Translations under genes and position numbers: made by a program
Part shown: piece by piece, positions 1-7,985 of the stretch
Layout: each line of letters opens with the position of its first letter
Numbering within the stretch: the stretch's first letter is position 1
Assembly: GCA_964551435.1 (NCBI GenBank)
Contig: CAZKBS010000009.1
Span: 1-64,000, forward strand
Direction: 5' to 3'
Source of the DNA: UBA2020 sp964551435
GTDB taxonomy: Bacteria; Pseudomonadota; Alphaproteobacteria; Micavibrionales; UBA2020
Length of the DNA stretch: 64,000 nucleotides
Notes under the pieces: generated by a model
Seen by the model: only the letters and a program-made list of their open reading frames with translations
Told to the model about the DNA's origin: nothing
The model's database searches: none

Positions 1-102
1 ATTTTAGCACGTTCTGATTTGAATGGAAGCTATAGCTTGGGCCTCTTACGTTCCGCTGACCCCCGCATTTTAGCACGTTCTGATTTGAATGGAAGCTATA
101 GC
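1..102 (-). CRISPR. Edge of a type II-C-like CRISPR array (two repeats, one spacer)
   Basis: Positions 1-36 and 67-102 are identical 36-nt repeats separated by a 30-nt unique spacer (37-66). Read on the minus strand the repeat starts GCTATAGCTTCC and ends GTGCTAAAAT. The 36/30 geometry and this start and end resemble type II-C repeats; from memory the Neisseria meningitidis repeat matches at about two thirds of positions. The TAAAAT end resembles the -10 element that II-C repeats carry, so crRNA transcription is inferred to run leftward. No further repeat follows after 102, so this is one end of the array. Cas9, Cas1, Cas2 and the tracrRNA are not in the window and would lie to the left. Only two units are visible, but exact identity over 36 nt is hard to explain otherwise. 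Confidence 0.82.
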
Positions 103-460
103 ACAACGCAACATCTCATCGGGCAATGTGAGATGAGTCAAATGCAGGTTTAAACAGATTAGAAAGTGGCCGCAAACCGTAACGGCTCTGAGAAAATACG
201 CTCGCATTTTTTCAAACTTGTGCAATGACGTTTTTTTAGAAAGCCGATCTCTCGATAGAACTCTGAACCGGGGGGGCACTCCCTAAACTTGGTGATTTAT
301 CTCTAGAATCAATCAAAAAGCCCGTCTTCGGGGTAAATAACCCCATTCCCTTGAAAAATCAGCATTTTTCGCTTATAAATGCTTTCAGCACGATTCCGGC
401 GGTCTGGACAGTTTCTGGACAGGTCTTTTTGATGTCAAATAATTGAAGGAAATCAAAGCC
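103..460. other. Non-coding flank between CRISPR end and ettA
   Basis: No supported gene lies here. A 7-bp hairpin (112-118 with 129-135) sits just beyond the last CRISPR repeat, and 361-383 has another 7-bp inverted repeat. Around 316-345 there is a short GC stem (CCCG/CGGG) beside a T/A run that could end a minus-strand transcript, but the stem is only about 4 bp. I searched both strands for an anti-repeat resembling the CRISPR repeat (a tracrRNA signature) and saw none. The ettA ribosome-binding site GAAGGA is at 445-450. Confidence 0.5.
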
Positions 461-2143
461 ATGGCAAGCTACCAGTACGTTTATGTGATGAAAGGCCTCT
501 CCAAAACCTATCAGGGGGGCAAAAAGGTGCTGGAGGATATTTATCTGAGCTTCCTGCCCGGCGTCAAAATCGGCGTTCTGGGGCCGAACGGTTCGGGTAA
601 ATCGACCCTGCTCAAAATCATGGCGGGTATCGAAAAGGATTTTCAGGGCGAGGCTTGGTCTGCCGAGGGCGCGCGCGTGGGCTACCTGCCGCAGGAGCCG
701 CAGCTGGATCCCAGCAAGACCGTCATGGAAAACGTGCTGGAAGCACTCGGCGAGGTGAAGGCTGCACGTGACGAATTCGACGCCATCAGCGCGAAGTTTG
801 CCGAAGAAAACGCCGATTTCGACGCCCTGATGGCGCGTCAGGCGGAATTGCAGGAAATCATCGACGCGGCCGACGGCTGGAACATTGAACGCACGGTCGA
901 AATCGCCATGGATGCGTTGCGCTGCCCGCCCGGCGATTCCGCTGTCACCAATCTGTCGGGCGGTGAAAAGCGCCGCGTGGCGCTGTGCCGTCTGCTGCTG
1001 GAAAAGCCCGACCTGCTGCTGCTCGACGAGCCGACCAACCATTTGGATGCGGAATCCGTTGCCTGGCTGCAGCGTCACCTGCTCGACTACAAAGGCACGG
1101 TCGTCATGGTCACGCACGACCGCTACTTCCTTGACAACGTGACGGGCTGGATTCTGGAGCTGGACCGCGGCCGCGGCATCCCCTACGAGGGCAACTATAC
1201 CGAATATCTCGACAAGAAATCCAAGCGCCTTGCACAGGAAGGCCGCGAGCAGGAAGCCCGCGAAAAAACCCTGTCGCGCGAACTGGAATGGGTGCGTCAG
1301 TCCCCCAAGGCGCGTCAGGCGAAATCCAAGGCGCGTATCACCGCTTACGAAGATTTGTTGGCAGAAAGCCAGAAGTTCGAAAAAACCCGCACGGCGCAGA
1401 TCGTTATCCCCGTGCCGCCGCGTCTGGGCCAGAATGTGGTCGAATTTGAAAACGTGTCCAAAGGATATGAAGACCGCCTGCTGATTGAAAATCTTAGCTT
1501 CAAACTGCCGCCGGGCGGTATCGTCGGCGTTATCGGTCCGAACGGGGCGGGTAAAACCACGCTGTTCCGCATGATGACGGGCGAAGAGGCGCCGGATGCC
1601 GGCAAGGTCACTGTGGGCGACAGCGTCATCATGGGCTACGTGAACCAGAGCCGCGATGCGCTGGACGGCAACAAGACCGTTTGGGAGGAAATTTCCGACA
1701 AGAACGATATTCTTGTCCTCGGCAAACGTGAAATGCCGAGCCGCGCCTATGTCGGCTCCTTCGGTTTCCGCGGCCCTGACCAGCAGAAAAAAGTCGGCGT
1801 GCTGTCGGGCGGCGAGCGTAACCGCGTGCATATGGCGAAGATGCTGAAAACGCCGGCCAACCTCCTGCTGCTTGACGAGCCGACCAACGACCTTGATACC
1901 GAAACGCTGGGCGCGCTTGAAGATGCGCTGGAGAACTACGCTGGCTGCGCGGTCGTTATCTCGCACGACCGCTGGTTTCTTGACCGTCTGGCAACGCATA
2001 TTCTGGCATTCGAGGGCGATAGCCAGGTCGTGTTCTTCGAAGGCAACTACGAAGACTACGAAAAAGACCGCAAGAAGCGCTTTGGCGAAGACGCCGACCA
2101 GCCGCACCGTATCAAGTACAAACCCCTGCGCCGCGCGTCGTGA
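461..2143 (+). CDS. ettA: Energy-dependent translational throttle protein EttA (ABC-F ATPase)
   Basis: This 560-residue protein is an ABC-F ATPase that acts on the ribosome near the E site and tunes elongation with cellular energy state; it has no membrane domain. It holds two ABC cassettes. Walker A motifs are GPNGSGKST (residues 41-49) and GPNGAGKTT (359-367), each followed by an LSGGE signature (165-169 in the first) and a DEPTN Walker B (189 on). The charged linker between cassettes, about 245-320, is the usual P-site interaction motif. The N-terminus MASYQYVYVMKGLSK is the standard EttA start; an in-frame upstream codon at 443 would overlap the GAAGGA ribosome-binding site at 445-450, so 461 was chosen. 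Length matches the family. Confidence 0.96.
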   Translation: MASYQYVYVMKGLSKTYQGGKKVLEDIYLSFLPGVKIGVLGPNGSGKSTLLKIMAGIEKDFQGEAWSAEGARVGYLPQEPQLDPSKTVMENVLEALGEVKAARDEFDAISAKFAEENADFDALMARQAELQEIIDAADGWNIERTVEIAMDALRCPPGDSAVTNLSGGEKRRVALCRLLLEKPDLLLLDEPTNHLDAESVAWLQRHLLDYKGTVVMVTHDRYFLDNVTGWILELDRGRGIPYEGNYTEYLDKKSKRLAQEGREQEAREKTLSRELEWVRQSPKARQAKSKARITAYEDLLAESQKFEKTRTAQIVIPVPPRLGQNVVEFENVSKGYEDRLLIENLSFKLPPGGIVGVIGPNGAGKTTLFRMMTGEEAPDAGKVTVGDSVIMGYVNQSRDALDGNKTVWEEISDKNDILVLGKREMPSRAYVGSFGFRGPDQQKKVGVLSGGERNRVHMAKMLKTPANLLLLDEPTNDLDTETLGALEDALENYAGCAVVISHDRWFLDRLATHILAFEGDSQVVFFEGNYEDYEKDRKKRFGEDADQPHRIKYKPLRRAS

Positions 2144-2427
2144 CGGGCTGCGGGCACAAAGAGACGGCGAAAAAATGCGCGGGCTTTCGCCTGCGCAGAT
2201 TGCCGCATCGATATACGCCGGTTGTGTTTCCGATGGTGCTGTTGTTGATTATGAGCTGTCTTGTCTCCGGCATCAGCACCTTTTCGCATATGGGGCCGGC
2301 AGCGGGGTTTGTGTCCAGCTGGATGCATAGTTGGGCGCTGTCGTGGGTGATTGCCTATTCGGTTCTTTTGATTATCCTGCCGCTGGTGCGGCGGATTGCC
2401 GCGTGGATTGTCGAGCCGGCGCCCTGA
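2140..2427 (+). CDS. DUF2798 small membrane protein
   Basis: A 95-residue protein with two hydrophobic helices, about residues 27-45 and 62-83, and a basic N-terminal stretch. The pattern RYTPVVFPMVLLLIMS, then a W-rich loop, then a second helix ending PLVRR is that of the DUF2798 family, whose function is unknown. The only in-frame start that keeps the first helix intact is GTG at 2140, which overlaps the ettA stop by four bases (GTGA), suggesting translational coupling. No strong ribosome-binding site is visible, so the exact start is uncertain. A terminator follows 25 bases after the stop. Confidence 0.75.
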   Translation: MTGCGHKETAKKCAGFRLRRLPHRYTPVVFPMVLLLIMSCLVSGISTFSHMGPAAGFVSSWMHSWALSWVIAYSVLLIILPLVRRIAAWIVEPAP

Positions 2428-2451
2428 GGGCTGATTGCAAAACGAGACAAT

Positions 2452-2485
2452 AAAAAAGCCCGCTGTTTCCGGCGGGCTTTTTTAT
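2452..2485. terminator. Bidirectional rho-independent terminator
   Basis: AAAAAAGCCCGC, a 7-nt loop, then GGCGGGCTTTTTT forms a GC-rich stem flanked by A and T runs. It lies between the convergent ettA/DUF2798 pair (plus) and mlaC (minus), so it can end both transcripts. Confidence 0.88.
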
Positions 2486-2506
2486 TCGGGCTTTGGTTAT
2501 CGCCCT

Positions 2507-3118
2507 TTATTTCTTGCGCTGGCGCAGGCTTTCCAGCAGGGCTTCGACCTTGCCGCCGCCGCGCTGGATGACGGCATCGAAATCGCTGCGCTGGGTGATG
2601 GCCATGCTGACGTTTTCGATGAACACGTCGATGACTTTCAGGTTGCCGCCGTTATTGCGTACGCGCCAGTCAACAGCAACGGGCGGGCCGTCTTTTTGCA
2701 CGACTTGGCTGTTGACGATGCTGTCGCGATCCGAAATGGCCTTGGCGCTGCTGACTTTAAACTGCTGTCCGGCATATTCGCCGAAACGCTGGGCATAGGT
2801 GCGCACGATCATATCTTCGAACAGCGACAGGTATTCCTTGCGCTGTGCTTCGTTTGCGGCGTTCCAGTGTTTGCCAAGCGCAAAACGGCCGATGGCGTTT
2901 ACATCAAAGTTTTTGCGCAGCAGTTCGCGCACGCGGGCTTCGCGTTCTTTGGCGCTGATGTTCTTGCCGGTCAGTTCGGTCAGGGCGACGTCGCCCATTT
3001 TCTGGACAAAGCTGACGGCAGCTTCATCTCGCTTTTGTGCAAAAGCAGCACCTGCAGGCAGCACTAGCGCCAGCGCCATACCGAAAATCATCAGGCGGCG
3101 GGAGAGAGAGACAGTCAT
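2507..3118 (-). CDS. mlaC: MlaC-family phospholipid-binding periplasmic protein
   Basis: A 203-residue protein of the MlaC/Ttg2D family, the soluble shuttle that carries phospholipid between the outer-membrane MlaA complex and the inner-membrane MlaFEDB ABC transporter. A cleavable signal peptide ends near residue 27 (PAGAAFA). The mature part has the family pattern: N-terminal helices, RxxLRKNFDVNAIGRFALG, WNAANEAQRKEYLSLFEDMIVRTYAQRF, then the beta-rich region with VDWRVRNNGGNLKVIDVFIENVSM. The start is ATG 3118 with AAAGGA about 10 bases upstream; a TTG codon just before it was rejected. It lies 33 bases downstream of mlaA on the same strand, a likely operon. The transporter genes mlaFED are not in the window. 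Confidence 0.93.
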   Translation of the reverse strand: MTVSLSRRLMIFGMALALVLPAGAAFAQKRDEAAVSFVQKMGDVALTELTGKNISAKEREARVRELLRKNFDVNAIGRFALGKHWNAANEAQRKEYLSLFEDMIVRTYAQRFGEYAGQQFKVSSAKAISDRDSIVNSQVVQKDGPPVAVDWRVRNNGGNLKVIDVFIENVSMAITQRSDFDAVIQRGGGKVEALLESLRQRKK

Positions 3119-3151
3119 CAAGTGTATCCTTTCGGTCCTCGGGGTAGCGGG

Positions 3152-3943
3152 TTATTCCCAGCCCTCGTCGTAGTACTGTACAGCCTGCGCCTTGGGGGCG
3201 TCAGGGTTGACGTCACGCACAAGCGAGCGGCGCTTTTGCGTGTACGCGCTGCGGACAGCGGCGTAGTAGTCAAGGCTGTTGCGGCGCATGTCACGCACGG
3301 CCGAGACCAGTCTTGCGCGGGTGTCGAGACCTTCGACCAGACCGCGCGTGTAGTAAATCCATTCTTCGTCGCGGTTGAATGCGTAAAGACGCACGGGATC
3401 CGCGATAGTGTCTACGGCCATACCCGCCGTATCACGCAGCGAAGACGGACCGACAACGGGAAGGACAAGGTAGAAACCCTCGCCCAGGCCCCAGACGGCC
3501 AGCGTCTGGCCAAAATCTTCCGGTTCGTACGGCATGCCCTGCGCGCCCGCGAGGTCGAACAGGCCGCCGATACCGCCGACGGTGTTGATGACGAAACGGG
3601 CCGTGGCAACGCCAGCACCCTTCAGGTCGCCTTGCAACACGTTATTAGCAACGATCAGCGGAGAGCGAAGGTTCCGCATGAAATTCTGCACGCCCGCACG
3701 GAAAAAGTCGGGGGTCAGGAAGTTGTAAACTTTCGCCACCGGTTCGATCAGTGCGCGGTCGAGCGCGTTGTTGAACGCGAACACACCGCGGTTCAACGGC
3801 TCCAGCGGGTCATTGACGGCCGTGGTTTGCATTTCGTTTTTCGCGCTGGTGCAGCCGCTGGTGGCGGTAAGAAGGAAGGCGCACATCAGCATCGCAAAGG
3901 TTTTTGCGGCGAAGGTGGTCTTGGAGCGGGAGATGAAGGGCAT
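3152..3943 (-). CDS. mlaA: MlaA/VacJ outer-membrane lipoprotein
   Basis: This 263-residue lipoprotein belongs to the MlaA (VacJ) family, which sits in the outer membrane and removes mislocalised phospholipid from the outer leaflet. A lipoprotein signal ends with the lipobox TSGC, Cys31. The signature NDPLEPLNRGVFAFNNALDR begins about residue 44, followed by NFLTPDFFRAGVQNFMRNLRSP and the glycine-rich VGGIGGLFDLA region and GPSSLRDTAG, all typical of the family. It is transcribed directly before mlaC, so lipid would pass from this protein to the next gene product. Length matches the family. Confidence 0.94.
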   Translation of the reverse strand: MPFISRSKTTFAAKTFAMLMCAFLLTATSGCTSAKNEMQTTAVNDPLEPLNRGVFAFNNALDRALIEPVAKVYNFLTPDFFRAGVQNFMRNLRSPLIVANNVLQGDLKGAGVATARFVINTVGGIGGLFDLAGAQGMPYEPEDFGQTLAVWGLGEGFYLVLPVVGPSSLRDTAGMAVDTIADPVRLYAFNRDEEWIYYTRGLVEGLDTRARLVSAVRDMRRNSLDYYAAVRSAYTQKRRSLVRDVNPDAPKAQAVQYYDEGWE

Positions 3944-4007
3944 GAAGGTCTCTCTGAGGGGGCCGTTTTAAATACTCTAACCGTATATAATTACTCAATT
4001 CTTAACT

Positions 4008-5102
4008 TTAGCCATCTTCCATATGCAAAAGGGCGGTCGCCCCCATGAGCAAGCTGACCAGAGCCGGTGTCCAAGCCGCCAGATATACAGGAATTTTCTG
4101 TGATATGCCGAAAGCCTGAAGGATTGATTCCATGAAGAATATAAAGAAACCAATTCCAACGCCAAGGCCTATCATGACCCCTGTGCCACCGAATCTTTGC
4201 GGGCGTAGCGAAAATGTCGCAGCCAGCAGGATCATGGCAGCCAGAAGGAAGGGCTGGGCCAGCAGCGCCTGAAAATGGATGGCAAGGCGGGTGCCGGAAA
4301 ACCCGGCTTCTGTCATAATCCGGAGGTGTTCGGGGATCATCCAGAACGAAATCGTCTCGGGGTCGGCAAAAGACTCTTCAATCTGGCGGGAGGTCAGGTT
4401 GGTTGGCAGCTCGAAATTGTCCATGCGGCTGACGCCCTGCGCGTCGTTGATGATGGGTTTCTCCAGTTCCCAGAATCCGTCACCAAGCCGCGCGAGCTGG
4501 CTGTCGATGCGTTTCTGGAACGTATCGTCGCGGTCGAAAAAGAAAACAATCACATCCTGCATGCGCCAGTGCTGCTGGTCGAAACTGCTGGCATGGAACA
4601 GGGCGTAGCCCCCCTCAACGGGCTGGCGCAACCAGATGCCGGTGCGCGATACCGTGACCAGATTGGATGTGGTGTTGAAGTGTTGCGACTCCATCTGTTC
4701 AAACTTGCCGATCATGACGGCGCCGGTCGGGTTCACTACCGTTGTTGTCACAACGCCAATCAGAAACGCCCCCATGAACATCGGGCTCAGGAATTGCCAT
4801 GCCGAAATACCTGCTGCGCGGATGACAACCAGCTCGGATGTTTTGTTCAGCTTCCAGCAGGTGTAAATCGCGCCGAACAGCACGGCGAACGGCACGACTT
4901 TCTGCCCCACTTCCGGCAGCTTCAAAATCGCCATCAGCAAAATCACGTCCAGCGATACACCCTGCACGCCTGCGGCGCGGCGCATGAGTTCAATCACGTC
5001 GAAAATAAAAACGAGGCCCAGCAGGATGACGACCACGCCCATAAAATTCATCACAAAGTGGCGCAGGATATAGCGGAACAGGGTGGTGGCACCGGTGATC
5101 AT
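4008..5102 (-). CDS. lptG: LPS export permease LptG
   Basis: A 364-residue inner-membrane protein of the LptF/LptG family, one of the two transmembrane subunits of the LptB2FG ABC exporter that extracts lipopolysaccharide from the inner membrane. There are about three N-terminal membrane helices (to about residue 100), a periplasmic beta-jellyroll stretch, and three C-terminal helices. ATG at 5102 overlaps the lptF stop by four bases (ATGA), which fixes the start and implies coupled translation. The open frame extends further upstream into lptF, but that part is not LptG-like. Being the second gene of the pair and starting with TLFRYILRHF favours LptG over LptF. Confidence 0.93.
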   Translation of the reverse strand: MITGATTLFRYILRHFVMNFMGVVVILLGLVFIFDVIELMRRAAGVQGVSLDVILLMAILKLPEVGQKVVPFAVLFGAIYTCWKLNKTSELVVIRAAGISAWQFLSPMFMGAFLIGVVTTTVVNPTGAVMIGKFEQMESQHFNTTSNLVTVSRTGIWLRQPVEGGYALFHASSFDQQHWRMQDVIVFFFDRDDTFQKRIDSQLARLGDGFWELEKPIINDAQGVSRMDNFELPTNLTSRQIEESFADPETISFWMIPEHLRIMTEAGFSGTRLAIHFQALLAQPFLLAAMILLAATFSLRPQRFGGTGVMIGLGVGIGFFIFFMESILQAFGISQKIPVYLAAWTPALVSLLMGATALLHMEDG

Positions 5103-6250
5103 GCGGGCTCCTCCGTCAGGCGGGGCGGGTTGCCGCGCCAGCGGCGCAGGCGGCCGATCAGCCACTGTTCACCGCGCAGGTGCATTAAAAATCCGCAAAT
5201 CATGACAGGCGCAAAGGCCAGCACATAAAGCGCGGCGAGCAGCACGGGCTGTTTTTTCGCCGCATTGCCGAGCGCCATTTCCGCGGCCTGTAGCGCAATC
5301 ACAATAACCACAGCCAAGAGAATTTTACGCGACTGTCCGCGCCGGTTAAAGGGGCCGAGCAGGATGCAGCTCAGCGCCACCAGCGCAAAACCGAGCGTAT
5401 TGAACGGTGCCAGCAGGCGCAAATGCGCATCGACAATAAAGGCGTCCTTGTATTTGCGGTCGCGCTTGTCGTTCATGTCTGGGCGGAACAGTTCGGGCAG
5501 GGTGCGCTCGCTTGCTTCGCGCCAGCGTTCCTGCGCGGTGCCTTCCAGTCCTTTTATCTCGATGTTGTAGCGCGAGAAAAACAGGCGTGATGCCATGTCG
5601 TTCTGCGTATCCATCTGCTGGCGCATCCCGTCATAGACCAGAATGTTGGGCACATCGCCGTTCATGAAAATACGGCCGCGCTTGGCGGTGATGGTGACGG
5701 GTGGTTTGCTCTCGTCGCGGCGGTCATGGATCATCAGGCCGAGCAAATCGCCGCTGGCGTCACGCTGGCGCACATAAACGGTCAGGTTGTTGCTGAAGGT
5801 GTTGAAAACCCCTTCACGCAGCAAAAAGGCCGAATATTCCGCCTTGATCTCGCGGCGTAGTTTTTTCATTTCCCCGTGGCTGAGGGGGGAGAGGAAACAG
5901 GTCGTCGCGACAATAATCACCATAAATCCGGCGCAAAGCGTCAGCGCCGGCCGCGCAAGCGTGAACTGGTCAAAGCCACAGGCGCGCATAACGACCATCT
6001 CATTATCCATAATCATTTTATTATAGGTGAACAGGATGCCGGTGACGAGGGCGAGGGGCAGGATAACCTCTAAAAACCGCGGCAAGGTCAGAGCGACAAG
6101 TTTCAGGAACAAAGACGGCGGCGCATCGGAGCTGGCGACCAGCTCCAGCAGTTTTAGCGACTGCGTCAGCCAGATAACTAACGACAGCGTGACGGCAACA
6201 AACACCGTTACGGAAAAAAGATTTTTAAATAGATACCGTGTGGTGAGCAT
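5099..6250 (-). CDS. lptF: LPS export permease LptF
   Basis: A 383-residue LptF/LptG-family permease, partner of the LptG encoded next. It starts MLTTRYLFKNLFSVTVFVAV, typical of LptF, with about six membrane helices split three and three around a periplasmic domain. Helix-associated text such as LPRFLEVILPLALVTGILFTYNKM followed by DNEMVVMRACG is diagnostic: this is the loop contacting the LptB ATPase. The gene is divergent from pepA with 136 bases between, an arrangement like the lptFG/pepA pairing of many proteobacteria. LptA, LptB and LptC are not in the window. Confidence 0.94.
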   Translation of the reverse strand: MLTTRYLFKNLFSVTVFVAVTLSLVIWLTQSLKLLELVASSDAPPSLFLKLVALTLPRFLEVILPLALVTGILFTYNKMIMDNEMVVMRACGFDQFTLARPALTLCAGFMVIIVATTCFLSPLSHGEMKKLRREIKAEYSAFLLREGVFNTFSNNLTVYVRQRDASGDLLGLMIHDRRDESKPPVTITAKRGRIFMNGDVPNILVYDGMRQQMDTQNDMASRLFFSRYNIEIKGLEGTAQERWREASERTLPELFRPDMNDKRDRKYKDAFIVDAHLRLLAPFNTLGFALVALSCILLGPFNRRGQSRKILLAVVIVIALQAAEMALGNAAKKQPVLLAALYVLAFAPVMICGFLMHLRGEQWLIGRLRRWRGNPPRLTEEPA

Positions 6251-6386
6251 CAGCGCTGCATCCGGGGTGGCGAAACGCGCGCCGCCCTATTATTATCTTG
6301 ATGGCTCTGCTGTCCGCGCTGCGGGCATGGGGCCTTGCCTCTGTTTTTACCTTTTCCCGCCCTAAAAAGAAAGAAAAATAGCCGCC

Positions 6387-7916
6387 ATGACCAGCAGCCC
6401 CGCCAAGATCCAGTTCGACCAGAAACCGGCCAAAAATGCCGATACCCGGGTGATTTTCGTTGCCGAAGACGGCAAACACGGGGCCAAGCTCTCCGCCGCC
6501 GCCCGCGAACTGGACACGAAGACCAAGGGCGCGCTGAAACGTGCGCTGGCAGCTGCCGAATTCACGGGTAAAAAAGCCCAGTTCCTCGCCCTGCCGGGGC
6601 TGGAGGGCGCGGGCGCCCGTTATGTTGTCGTTGCGGGCCTTGGCAATCCGGAAGATCTTGGCGCGCTTTGCTTTGAAAAAATCGGCAGCGGTCTTGCCGC
6701 GCAGCTCAACAGCCGCAAATCTGTTCTGGCCGATGTCAACTTTCCCGAAGAAGAGGCGAAACAATCCAAACTGTCGCCCGATGCGGCGGCGGCGCATGTC
6801 GCCCTCGGCGCGCTCTTGAACACCTACCGTTTTGATAAATACCTGACGCGTGAACCGAAGGATAAAAAGCCGACCCTGAAAACCATCCATCTGACCGTCA
6901 AAGATGCGGCCAAGGCCCGCAAGCTGTTCGGCGCGCAGCAGAAAGTGGCCGAAGGCGCGTTCCTGACGCGCGATCTCGTGTCCGAAGTGCCGAACGTTCT
7001 TTATCCCGAAAGCTTTGCCGCCATCATCAAAAAAGAACTCGCCCCGCTGGGTATCGAGGTCAAGGTGCTGACCGACAAGGACATGAAAAAACTGGGCATG
7101 GGCGCTATTCTGGCCGTGGGTCAGGGCAGCGCGCGTTTGCCGCGTCTGGTCAGCATGGAATATAAGGGCGGCAAAAAAGGCCAGCGCCCCGTTGCCTTCG
7201 TCGGCAAGGGCGTGACGTTTGATACCGGCGGTATTTCGCTGAAGCCCGGCCCCGGCATGGAAGAAATGAAATGGGATATGGCGGGCGCGGGCACGGTGAC
7301 GGGCCTGATGAAGGCGCTCGCGTCGCGCGGCGCCAAGGTCAACGCGGTCGGTATCGTCGGTCTTGCCGAAAACATGCCTTCGGGCGAGGCCTATCGCCCC
7401 GGCGATATTGTGACGTCGATGTCCGGACAGACGATTGAGGTGCACAACACTGATGCCGAAGGCCGTCTTGTGCTGTGCGATGCGCTTTGGTACGTGCAGC
7501 AGAAATTCAAACCCACGCATATCGTCGACCTCGCTACGCTGACGGGCGCGATGATCATCGCCCTTGGCCACGAATACGCGGGCGTTTTCAGCAACGACGA
7601 TGCGCTGGCGTGGGATCTGGTCAGCGCAGGCCGCGCAACCGGCGAACAGCTTTGGTACATGCCGATGTGCGATGCGTGGGATAAAGCCATCGACAGCCCA
7701 GCTGCCGACATGAAAAACATCAGCGGCGGCCGCGATGCGGGCTCTGCCATCGGCGCGCATTTCCTGAAGCGGTTTATTCAGGACGGCGTGAAATGGGCGC
7801 ATCTGGATATCGCCGGCGTGGCGTGGTCAAACAAAGACCGCCCGGGCGTGCCCAAGGGGGCGTCGTCTTTCGGTGTGCGTCTTCTTGATAAATACGTCGC
7901 CGACAACTGGGAATAA
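6387..7916 (+). CDS. pepA: Leucyl aminopeptidase (M17, PepA)
   Basis: This 509-residue cytosolic exopeptidase removes N-terminal residues using two metal ions. The M17 catalytic domain is clear: VGKGVTFDTGGISLKPG with metal-binding Lys274 and the following Asp, the DMAGAGTV stretch, and the signature NTDAEGRL at 354-361. The N-terminal macrodomain-like part covers about residues 1-180. Length is normal for PepA. In some bacteria PepA also binds DNA; nothing here tests that. It is divergent from lptF and 69 bases upstream of the acyltransferase fusion gene. Confidence 0.95.
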   Translation: MTSSPAKIQFDQKPAKNADTRVIFVAEDGKHGAKLSAAARELDTKTKGALKRALAAAEFTGKKAQFLALPGLEGAGARYVVVAGLGNPEDLGALCFEKIGSGLAAQLNSRKSVLADVNFPEEEAKQSKLSPDAAAAHVALGALLNTYRFDKYLTREPKDKKPTLKTIHLTVKDAAKARKLFGAQQKVAEGAFLTRDLVSEVPNVLYPESFAAIIKKELAPLGIEVKVLTDKDMKKLGMGAILAVGQGSARLPRLVSMEYKGGKKGQRPVAFVGKGVTFDTGGISLKPGPGMEEMKWDMAGAGTVTGLMKALASRGAKVNAVGIVGLAENMPSGEAYRPGDIVTSMSGQTIEVHNTDAEGRLVLCDALWYVQQKFKPTHIVDLATLTGAMIIALGHEYAGVFSNDDALAWDLVSAGRATGEQLWYMPMCDAWDKAIDSPAADMKNISGGRDAGSAIGAHFLKRFIQDGVKWAHLDIAGVAWSNKDRPGVPKGASSFGVRLLDKYVADNWE

Positions 7917-7985
7917 ACGCGCAGCACGCGCGTGGGCGTAAACACGGGGACAGCATAAAACCGCCGCAGCCAAGAGGGAGATAAC

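Noticed and set aside
103..460. tracrRNA for the CRISPR array
   Set aside because: No stretch on either strand pairs with the repeat as an anti-repeat; it is probably outside the window.
359..2107. Long open frame on the minus strand opposite ettA
   Set aside because: It is the antisense of a clear ABC-F gene; its composition is that of a shadow frame and it has no start context.
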